A stretch of DNA of 64,000 nt from Desarmillaria ectypa (lineage: Eukaryota > Basidiomycota > Agaricomycetes > Agaricales > Physalacriaceae): the NCBI GenBank assembly GCA_030407005.1, contig JAUDYN010000011.1, positions 610,501 to 674,500 on the forward strand. The letters run 5' to 3'. The notes under the pieces are model-generated. The model was not told where the DNA came from and ran no database searches. It saw only the letters and a program-made list of their open reading frames with translations. Numbering within the stretch: position 1 is the stretch's first letter; the number at the start of each line of letters is the position of its first letter. A program made the position numbers and the translations under genes. Of this stretch, positions 55,534 to 64,000 are shown in pieces.

Positions 55534-57099
55534 TGATGTGCTCAGTAATGGCAAGTGACAAAAGGACTAGTGAATGGCAATGAACATTAATAACACTAAG
55601 CCTCTTATTACTCTACACTTAATCACCAATATATTGAATTTGGGTGTTTCAAGTATGATAAAAGCACTCTGCAGACTTCAATAATCAAGGAAGGTTGTTT
55701 TAAAGATATTTTATTTGTTACTAGTGAGTTATACAAAGTACTACTTGCACTAGCAGGGTTGGCAAGATACAATTGGATAAAGAGTGAGTTGGCTTGAGCT
55801 ATTGTGCTCACTCTGACTGAAACTGCTTCAAACTAGTGGCTCTCTGTTATGATTTATTCATTTTTCTTATCTTATCTTGGGCACTTATCTTATCATAATC
55901 TAATCACATCTAATCTCAGTACATATCACAGATCATGGACTATTTGTCTCATTGCTACCAAATGACTTCAGCAATTGTACTATGGCTCATAACTATCATT
56001 TATCTACTATCTTATATTCATTGTTTTATGCATGGTTATCTTATAGATGCATTTATTATTAGGACTAAAACTTTAGTATATAAGTAGTGTAGCTCTCAAT
56101 ATATTATCTCTAGCTTTGAGCTAAAGTTTATCTATACTAAACTTTCTTTTAGACTCACTCCTCTTGCTAAAGACTAAATGCTAGTTTCTTGACTTGACTC
56201 TCAGTAACAACATTCAGAGACTTATTGAGTGACTGTATGAACATGATACAGCCCTTTGTTTACTCTTGTTATTATCCAAAGTTTGGGTTTAACACTCTTT
56301 TGGCCCTATACTACTTCCTACAAGTGATAAACACTTGACTAGTTGCACTCTTAGCTAATTAATGGCACTCTTAGCCTAAGAATAATATTATAAACTTTGA
56401 GAACTTTGCTTGAACTAACTTCAAAACACTCTAGGTCTTTGCAGGATGCAACAGTGAACTCTAAGCAACTTCAATTCACTCAATACTATGGGTAACTTAG
56501 CAACTATTAATCACTTTGTTGAGATTAAGTACAAAAGCCTTTAATTAGAGACACTAGCTACTACTAGTGAGGGCTCAACTGCAGGGATGGCTTGCCTGGT
56601 ATGTATGAGTGCCTATTTCACTACTTATATACTACTGAGAAACTATAAATATTATCTGAGTATAAGGTATATTAGTAAGAATTTTATGGCTAGTCACAAA
56701 TAATAGTGAATAATCACATAATAGTCAGTCTAGTCAGCTTTCTTTATCATCTAACAGGCCTAGAGACTCTGAAAGTGGTTCTTTCCATATCTTTTGCCCA
56801 CTGCACTCCCTAATGACATGGGTATATAAATCACCAGATGTTTGTATTGGTAACAGCTATTTGATCATGATTGAGGGTGCAGCCCAACTATACTAGCACT
56901 GATCATAAGAGATATATATTATATTAGTTGGATCTGGGCTCAAGGTTAATTTATTTCTAAGTCCTGTTTTAAGATTGCTATATGACTAGTTATCCTAACT
57001 TAGGCATTCATGCTCAGTCCAGTCTGCTAGTGATAGAACTTTATGAGATCTGTGTACTCTGCTCCTAGTTTAATGTGCTAGTAGCATTCTCATCTGCTA
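55534..57099 (+). mobile_element. R1 copy 3, broken by a solo LTR and truncated by element F
   Basis: Starts TGATGTGCTCAG at 55534 and follows copy 1 in order. It is interrupted at 55845-56294 by a solo LTR and stops at 57099, where the LTR of element F begins. The last part of R1 is missing. More diverged than the other copies. Confidence 0.7.
55845..56294 (+). repeat. Solo LTR of F family inside R1 copy 3
   Basis: 450 bp, TGTTATGATTTATTC...GGGTTTAACA, flanked by CTCTC (55840-55844) and CTCTT (56295-56299). Same length as the element F LTR. Contains AGTATATAAGTAG, the R segment CTAGCTTTGAGCTAAAG and a U5 hairpin CTGTAT/ATACAG (56233-56251). Confidence 0.85.
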
Positions 57100-57549
57100 T
57101 GTTATGATTTTTTTCTTTATCTTATCTTATCTCCTAGTGCTTATCTTATCACCAGTGCTCATCTTATTATGTTGATCCCTATTTCCATCAGTGGTAATCA
57201 CTATTGTCTTGCCCATAAAATACAACTTCAGCTATTATACTCATGGCTCACAATAGTTTCTCACTCAACAGATATTTCTCATTGTTTCATGCATGGATTA
57301 CTCATGGATCTATCTATTATTAGCTACCTAGTTTTCATATATAAACTAGTTAGTTCTCACTGTAAATCCCCAGCTTCAAACTAAAGTTTATTTATACTAT
57401 TATCTCTCTCATAGAACTCAGCTAAGAACTTAGCCTCTCTTCATTGGATTCAAAGACCATAGCTGCAGACTCTAGGATGATTGTCTGAGTGTAAGACAGT
57501 CCAGGATATTAGTGCATATCTGCAGATCATATGAGATGTAGATCTAACA
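57100..57549 (+). repeat. Element F 5' LTR
   Basis: 450 bp, TGTTATGATTTTTTTC...AGATCTAACA. R segment CAGCTTCAAACTAAAG (about 57370); PBS at 57550 (ATTAGTTTGAAGCT) is its complement over 13 nt. U5 hairpin TGTCT/AGACA at 57482-57498. Confidence 0.85.
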
Positions 57550-57605
57550 ATTAGTTTGAAGCTTCTCACAGTTTCTTCATTGCCATCTGTAAAGAACCCA
57601 TATAC

Positions 57606-57728
57606 ATGAAACCCAATCCCAGCAAAACTCAAACCATCACTATTAGTACTGCCTTTGAGAGTGCTATTCTGATTTTCTTTTTCACTGCCCTAATCTTCCT
57701 TGTGTGGAGAGAACAGATAAAAAACTAG
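57606..57728 (+). CDS. Element F membrane microprotein (conserved leader ORF)
   Basis: 40 codons: MKPNPSKTQTITIS, hydrophobic span AILIFFFTALIFLVW, then REQIKN and TAG. The most divergent member of the family, yet same location and layout, and free of internal stops in an element whose gag is full of them. Confidence 0.65.
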   Translation: MKPNPSKTQTITISTAFESAILIFFFTALIFLVWREQIKN

Positions 57729-59775
57729 CTACACTGACAACATATTCTATGTCTCCAACCACCACCCCCATTCCCTCTACACTATATCCTTCTCTGATGA
57801 CCAACCATCACCACAAGGGTGGATTCTGCAAATCTGACACTCTCTCTAGAGAAGAACATCCCAACCTACTGTGCTATCTTCATATCCCAATCCTCTGATG
57901 AGTTCCTGCCATGCCAGCAGGAGTCAATTTGACCCATAGCCTCTGATTCCACCTAATCAACAAGAATAGAATGATCCACCACTGTGAAGAAATATGCATG
58001 AGACCTATGGACTAGGTTCCAAACCCTGAGCGACTCTCTCTCTCCTATGAGCCTGCATATCCTGCTCATGCATGGGTATGATACAGAAGCCATGCCAGGA
58101 TGGCAATACCCCATCTCAACAGTCTTTATGGTCTCTGGACTACTAGAAAAACCCCAGCCCAAAGCCAGAAATGCATCCTCTGGCCAACTGATGGAGAGAA
58201 GAGCAACTCCAGCTCTTTTCTTCCCCTCATCAAACTCTCTGATGACCCTGCATCCACCCCAACTCCCTCCACTCCCTGATCCCCCATTGACCCCTCTCAC
58301 ATTCAAGGCTCCAACTATAAGTGGCCCAAACTTGCCAATGTCAATCAAGAGATTCTCAGCCCCTTCAAAAGTGAGGCATGGGAGCTCAGAAGAAGTGACA
58401 TTGAGGCCTGAACCTCTTGGCCCAGCATCTATCCCAAGATGGATAAGTACCTTGCCCTCAATCAAAAGGATTCAATCTAAGGCTCCAGTGCAGGTGCCAC
58501 TATATATGCCTGGATATATGCCAACTGAACATATAGTCTATATCCCTTATTAGCAGAAGATAGGATACCTGGCTTATGTCCATGAATAACCAATGAGCAG
58601 CAGGAGTTAGAGCATACTCTTCAGGTCCTGGTATAAAGAGAGGGGGACTGGCCAGATCTCGACAGCCAATTTTAATAGTTTTACACATAATACAGACTTT
58701 TACATAGGGCTGGAATCATTTAAGCCCTAATATATGTCTTTTTATGACTATCCCCCTGACATCTCCCTAAACCAATTCAGACCTCTCTCTGATTCTCCAT
58801 CTCCTGTGGCTGACATAATCATATTGCCACTCTTACCTGACATCTTTCATTGGCAGAAACTGACAAGCTGAATCTGGCAACAGAACTTCCATCCCTATTA
58901 GAGAGAAAATCTTCTATTCACAGAAGCTGGGGAGGATCCCAGCACCAGTATGGCATCACCAGTACCACCCCAACTGACCAAGAAGGAATGACTCTTACAA
59001 GCCAAAGAAGACCTAGTTCAAAAGAATCTATAAATCAAGAAACTGTAACAAGAACTCACTGCAGCTAAAGAACTACAAGATGGGCATGTCAAATTTTGGC
59101 AGTTTCCCATCAAAGAAAAACAACTGGAATGAGGTAGGACCTGGAACCCATCCCTGGATCCATCCTCATAGACTGACTGATACTCTATCTCACACTTACC
59201 CCCTAATCTATATTTTAATCCAGTCAGCAATGCATCTAGCAGTGTCTCATACCTAGACATCAAACTAGTCCTAGTACAACCATCAAAGCCCTTCAAAGGA
59301 GATCACAATAACATTGAAAGATTTGTAGATGATTGTATCACCTATTTCAAAGTATTTTGACACTACTTTCAACTATCCTCTCACTTGGTTTTCTTTGCCT
59401 GATCCCACTTTGAAGGAGCCATAAAAGACTGGTGGGTTTACAAATGTCCTGAGTATTGGACTCCAACCAGTACCACTGGAATCTCTGCTTATTTCAGTAT
59501 CCAAACTGGGAAGACTTTATCGACCTGATTATCCAACAGTTCTACAATCCCACAATTGAAGAAATCTACAAGAAAAAGATGTTTGATCTTCATATAGAGA
59601 CACAGCTGGCCAGTTACTACTTTCAGAAATTGGAAGAAGAGGCTAAATTAGCAGGACAATAGACTGACAAGAATGAGCAAGGTGCCATGATGAAGACAGT
59701 ATGACTAGGAGTCCCCAGCTCCTATATAATCTTCATCTCTAACATAGGCATGAATATTCTGCATATGTATCTTGA
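57729..59775 (+). pseudogene. Element F accessory frames and gag, 5' part
   Basis: Accessory frame with ARNASSGQ-type open stretch 58047-58553 in one phase and WIYAN...YSLYPLLAEDRIPGL with a C-terminal QQELEHTLQVLV helix (about 58506-58675) in another. Gag resumes with EDFIDLIIQQFYNPTIEEIY and ASYYFQKLEEEAKLAGQ (59510-59662), preceded by DWWVYKCPEYW at about 59430. Stops and frame changes throughout. Cut by R1 at 59776. Confidence 0.6.
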
Positions 59776-61136
59776 TGATATGCTGTCTATGCATTCACAC
59801 CTAGATTTTGCAATTTTGTAACAATACTATTGCATATCTATCCTATACTAGTGATATATAAAGGACTATAGCTGAGGCTTTGAGCTGATAGTTAAAAGCA
59901 GTAAGCAACTAGTAGAGCCAGGACTTAGATGCAACACCATTAGTGGGTTAAATCTATCAGCCAGCCAGACTAGTAACTTGAATGCTAGCAGGACTAAAAG
60001 AAATACAGCCACTAGCAAATGAAGGATACTACTAGCACACCAAAACCAGGAGCAGAGTACACAGATCTTGCGAAGTTCTGTCACTAGCAGCCCAGACTGA
60101 GCATAAATGCCTAAGTCAGGATAACTAGTCACATGGCAATCTTAAAACAGGACTTAGAAATGAATTAGGAATGGATTAACCTTGAGCTCAGATCTGACTA
60201 TTATGATATAGATCTCTTATGATCAGTACTAGTGGAGCTAGACTGCACCCTCGATCATGATTGAATAGCTGTTACAGGCATCAATATCTGAATATCCATA
60301 TAACCACATTACTAGGGCATGTAGTTGGTCCAAGGGTGCAGAAAGACTGACTGTGGAGTCTCTAGACTGAATATTTGAAAAGAAAACAGACTAGACTGAC
60401 TATTGTGTGATTATTCACTATTATTCATGACTAGCCAAGAAATTCTTACTAATATACCCTATACCCAGATGATATTTATAGTTCTGCCTCAGTAGTATAT
60501 AAGTAGTGGGATGGGCACTTGTGCAAGGTAGGCAAGCCATTCCCACAGTTGAGCTCTCACTGATAGTAACTGATGTCCCCAATTAAAGGCTTTTGTGCTT
60601 AACCTTGACGAAGTGATTAATAGTCACTAAGTCACCTATAGTATTGCATTGAATTGAAGTTCCTTAGAGTCACTGTTGTGTCCTGCAAAGATCTGGAGTG
60701 TTTTGAAGTTAGTTCAAGCAAAGTTCTTGGAGTTATAGTATTATTCTTAGGCCAAGAGTGCCACTAGTCAGCCAAGAGTGTGACTGGTCAAGTGTTTATC
60801 ACTTGTAGGAAGCAGTATATGGCCAAGAGTGCCACTAGTTTGAAGCAGTTTCAGTCAGAACAAGCATAGTAGCTCAAACCAAGTCACTTTTTACCCAATT
60901 GTGTCTTACCAATCCCACTAGTGTGAGTAGTACTTTGTATAACTCACTAGTAACAAATAAAACATCTTTAAGACAACTGTACTTGATTATTAAAGTCTGC
61001 AGAGTGCTTCCATCATACTTGAAACCACCCAAATTCAATATTGGTGATTAAATGTAGAGTAGTAAGAGGTTTAGTGTGATTGGTGTTCATTGCCATTCCC
61101 TAATTCTTTTGTCACTCGCTGTTACCAAGCACATCA
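59776..61136 (-). mobile_element. R1 copy 4
   Basis: 1361 bp in minus orientation: plus strand starts TGATATGCTGTC and ends CAAGCACATCA. Flanked by TTGA (59772-59775) and CTGA (61137-61140), a 4-bp duplication with one transition. Inserted in the gag of element F, so younger than F. Confidence 0.75.
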
Positions 61137-61855
61137 CTGAGTGGAAAGAATGAATTCTCCAGATGTACAAGGAGCAACAATGTAAGTGGGTCTTTGACCA
61201 AACCACTGGAGCCCCACATGACAATCAGAAGCAGAATGATTATTGACCCCAACTGAACTCCAGCAGTAAGCAACCTGCTGGAGCAATGTTACAGCCCTGT
61301 CTAACACATGACTTGGGATGTAAGCTTCTCTCTGGGCTGTCTCACATTTGGACAATCACCTGTATATTGAGAGTTAGGCTCAGTCTTTAGTGTGGTGTAG
61401 TAGAAGGTTTATGATTGTAATTTAGTTGAAAGGTAGAGTACAAGTGTGAAAACTACTCTACTTATATACTGAAAGTACAGTATTTATTAATAGATAAAAT
61501 GATGAGGTTCATGAGGAAACCTTGAGGAAGTTGGATGATTATAATCCAATGAGAGCAAATGGGGGTGACAACCATGTAGAACTGGGGTGGTTGTCAGGGA
61601 ATACATTGTCACAGAGTGAGAATGATGTGAGATAAGATAGGATGTATCAATGATCTGACTGGAGAAGATAAGATAACAGAAAAATCATAACAGGCAACAA
61701 GTTTATCAACTGCCAAACTGGAGGCCAATTCAGGACCAGGCCAGGATATGACTATGGGAAGGTGGATGACCTACAGCAGACAAGGGCAACTAATGGAGAT
61801 TGACTGACAAAAGGCTGAAGGGTAGTGTTTTCAGCTATAGGAGAATATTGGAGGA
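61137..61855 (+). pseudogene. Element F gag, 3' remnant with solo LTR inside
   Basis: EWKEWILQMYKEQQ and KWVFDQTTG (61140-61205) continue the gag cut by R1. Then the LTR at 61287-61692 intervenes, and GRWMTYSRQGQLMEID (61760-61803) leads to a broken knuckle before similarity ends at about 61850. Confidence 0.6.
61287..61692 (-). repeat. Solo LTR, minus orientation
   Basis: 406 bp, plus sense TGTTACAGCCCTGTC...AATCATAACA, flanked by AGCAA (61282-61286) and GGCAA (61693-61697). Related to the B/C LTR family (GACAGCCC hairpin segment, TTTAGTTGAAAGGTAGAG). Confidence 0.8.
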
Positions 61856-62512
61856 TAATAAAAGCACATATAAGAACACATACATGCTGTCAGAGCCTGC
61901 TCTAAAGGCAGCAGTAGTTGAAGAGGTTGTAGTCTGCAGCTGCATTCTCTGCATGGGGCTGGAAGCCCTGAGTTTGGGGAGGCATCATATTCATAATTTG
62001 GAACACCTTTACTTGAGATCAGCATAGAACAGTAACACAAACAGTAGAGTGCACAAAATATGATATTAAGACCTCCACCAGGCTGCTGATTTGCTGTATT
62101 AGCAGCTGTGGTACATCAAGGCACCATGAGCTAAGAAAAGACAGCTCTGAAGAGCAGATGAGATAGTCAATAAGCTAAAAGCATTCTAGTATTTAAATCA
62201 TCAGATGAAACAAATTCTAGGATTCTTAGACCAAAGATTTTGGGCCATGATGGATGCATGTTCACAACAGGGTGCTTGAGGTGCTTGAATCGGTCCACAG
62301 GAAATGTAGAAAGTGTTCTTCAAGGCTAGCAGGCAACTTTGAGTCAAGGTTGATTAAAAAGAAGGGTAGGACCCCAAAGTTTGCATTAGAAGAGGTGGTA
62401 AAATAGCCAATATGTACAAAAACTGAGAGCGAGATGAGCGAACAGGTAGAGTGGCGACGAAACACGATGGGAAGAGAGACAACTCTCATTCCCCAAAAAG
62501 TTGATCGAAGTC
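61856..62512. other. Unassigned AT-rich stretch at TE/gene border
   Basis: No transposon motif or gene recognised. Composition changes to CpG-rich at about 62430-62500. Confidence 0.35.
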
Positions 62513-62582
62513 GTGACTTGGGTGACTCGGGGTCACTTCAAGTCACGCCGAGCGGACAGTTCTAGGCGACTTGGTTCAAGTC
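62513..62582. promoter_or_regulatory. Nested palindromes upstream of aldo-keto reductase gene
   Basis: GTGACTTG (62513-62520) and CAAGTCAC (62539-62546) form a perfect 8-bp inverted repeat enclosing GTGAC-TCGGG-GTCAC. A second inverted pair GACTTG-GTT-CAAGTC follows at about 62568-62582. Several further GACTT/AAGTC half-sites are nearby. Candidate operator or fold-back structure about 500 bp before the gene's ATG. Confidence 0.5.
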
Positions 62583-62918
62583 AGATGCCGTCCGCGGCTT
62601 GACTTAAAATGGCGCGGGGCTTAAAGCTGAGTCATCGAAACACTAACTATCTGACTAAAGGTCCTCGGACATTATGCCGGCTTGAACCAATCTTCTCGCA
62701 GCCTCTCGCGATATCTCCAACAGTGGTTAGCAACCAGTTCCTCTTTCAGTATCTGTTTTTCTAGAATCTCCTCATCCGTTTCCGCGTCTCGCTTCTTTTC
62801 GGAACGGCATGGTAGACGTGTACGACGGCCAGTCGATTTGGTCAGCAGCAGTTCAATATGCTCACTCAGCAAGAATCCGCCGTACTATCTAAAATAGTTC
62901 CGGGGGCAATCTTAGCCG

Positions 62919-62927
62919 GTATAAAAG
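62919..62927 (+). promoter_or_regulatory. TATA box of aldo-keto reductase gene
   Basis: GGTATAAAAGGAA lies about 140 bp before the ATG at 63061; a transcription start about 30 bp downstream would leave a roughly 110-nt leader. Confidence 0.55.
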
Positions 62928-63060
62928 GAATATTTTATCCTTGTCAAGGCTTGCACCACTTTTACACAACGATGTATGTCCTCATCGCTTCTCTATACCA
63001 GCTTATTGCTTATTGCTTTCTTACACAGCGATACCACCTTCACGTTTGCGAATTGCTACC

Positions 63061-64000
63061 ATGTCGACGACCTCTACACCTCCAGACTTTGATCCCAAGA
63101 ACATGTTGTTCCGCAGGCTAGGACCCAGTGGGTTGAGAGTACCGTTGTTTTCTCTCGGCGGATGTCAGTGTCATCCTTGATGTTCTCGACTGGAGCGCTG
63201 ATTGGTCACAGGGTTAACGTACGGAGGTACTGTCGTCGGTGACCCAGTCAAGGTGAGCTCGCCTTGGATATATACCTGTAGTCAACTTACTAACCCGATG
63301 ATCACAGGAAATCATCAAGACGGCATTCGAGAATGGCATCAACATGTTCGACACTGCAGAGGCTTATGAGAAGGGCAAGTCTGAAATAGAAATGTGTGCT
63401 CCTCCCTTTTGCTCCTCTTTCATTCAATGTTGAATTGGATTTGTAGGGGCCGTGCCATTAAAGAACTCGGATACCGCAGGTCGGATCTCGTGATATCGAC
63501 GAAGATTTTCTTCGGGCCACGCTCTGGACCTAATGACGGTGGCCTGTCCCGGAAACAGTTCGTTCTCAATTGTTTTTGTGCGAAGCGTAAATTGACCTGA
63601 ATTTCAGTATCATTGAGGGCACCCAAGAGAGTCTTGCTCGCCTTCAAATGGACTACGTCGACGTGATATTTGCCCACCGCCACGATGCTAATGGTGAGTA
63701 TTGGGCTACAAGCCAATCGTTATCCACTAACTTATATCTTCTTAGTTCCAATGGAGGAAATTGTCCGGGCCTTCAACTACGTGATTGACAAGGGTTGGGC
63801 CTTTTATTGGGCAACATCGGAATGGAGCGCACTCGAAATAGAGGAAGCGTATCGTGCGTTATATCCTTCTTCTATCTTGGATTCCATGTCTCACATCTAT
63901 GAAGACGTTGCTGATAGACTCGGCCTTCAAGGTCCCATAGCTGAGCAGTGCCAGCACCAGTACGTCTTATTCTTCACGCCATCCTACACCCTTTTTAACT
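63061..64000 (+). CDS. Aldo-keto reductase, voltage-gated K+ channel beta-subunit type (5' part)
   Basis: Exons 63061-63163, 63212-63252, 63308-63393, 63447-63557, 63608-63693, 63746-63853 and 63905-63959, with introns of 48-55 bp; the next intron starts at 63960 and the gene leaves the window. The reading begins MSTTSTPPDFDPKNMLFRRL and includes SLGGWLTYGG, INMFDTAEAY (catalytic Asp and Tyr), SDLVISTKIFFG (Lys), YVDVIFAHRHD (His) and AFYWATSEWSA. This order and tetrad fit NAD(P)H-dependent aldo-keto reductases of the Kv-beta group, common in fungi as cytosolic oxidoreductases reducing aldehydes or quinones. About 190 residues are visible of a usual 330-350. No stops or frame breaks, so likely a functional host gene. 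Confidence 0.88.

Larger units (their letters stand above)
57100..61855 (+). mobile_element. Element F: 5' part of a Ty3/gypsy chromovirus
   Basis: 5' LTR 57100-57549, then PBS, microprotein, accessory frames and gag up to the zinc-knuckle region, where recognisable sequence stops at about 61850. No pol or 3' LTR follows, so it is 3'-truncated. R1 copy 4 (59776-61136) and a solo LTR (61287-61692) are inserted in its gag. It inserted into R1 copy 3. Confidence 0.75.

Noticed and set aside
1..64000. CRISPR arrays, bacterial operons, riboswitches, rRNA
   Set aside because: No direct-repeat spacer pattern or structured prokaryotic element; the window is eukaryotic with spliceosomal introns.

Overview
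The window is eukaryotic and reads as a filamentous basidiomycete, most likely an Agaricomycete. Genes have many 45-60 bp GT-AG introns, and the identifiable host proteins (a GH1 beta-glucosidase, an aldo-keto reductase of the potassium-channel beta-subunit type, a ZNFX1-like helicase relic with RZ-type finger, a cullin fragment) look basidiomycete-like. The organism is inferred from gene style, not from a marker gene. About 47 of 64 kb is transposon. Two islands have normal CpG content and host genes (about 26.9-35.5 kb and 62.5-64 kb); the rest is CpG-poor, stop-ridden Ty3/gypsy chromovirus DNA. Layout: 1-24.3 kb is a three-deep nest on the minus strand. Element A (4893-14757) sits in element B (2394-20809), which sits in element C (left edge outside the window, right end 24277). 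A and B have 5-bp target duplications and equal-length LTR pairs. A degraded zone with a solo LTR and a cullin fragment follows (24.3-26.9 kb). The gene island holds a small membrane-anchored protein gene with three exons, a helicase pseudogene that has lost its core, and an apparently intact 16-exon GH1 gene. From 36.4 to 54.5 kb plus-strand element D contains the best preserved copy, element E (37772-46188). From 55.5 to 61.9 kb there are truncated element F, solo LTRs and copies of a 1.36 kb TG..CA element (R1, four copies in the window). The window ends inside the aldo-keto reductase gene. How the elements work: each LTR has a TATA box and, about 30 bp downstream, a 13-14 nt segment whose complement lies just inside the 5' LTR. 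This is the arrangement of self-primed (Tf1/sushi-type) reverse transcription rather than tRNA priming. Between this site and the capsid/zinc-knuckle Gag, all six elements (A-F) encode a 40-65 residue single-pass membrane microprotein, followed by further conserved reading frames, one with an acidic SUMO-interaction-like motif. Gag and Pol overlap in the -1 frame next to a conserved hairpin. Pol has protease, reverse transcriptase, RNase H, integrase and a C-terminal chromodomain. In E nearly every premature stop is TGA at an arginine position, which points to CpG deamination as the inactivating process. The 5' accessory coding region and the RNA signals around it are the strongest candidates for something undescribed.
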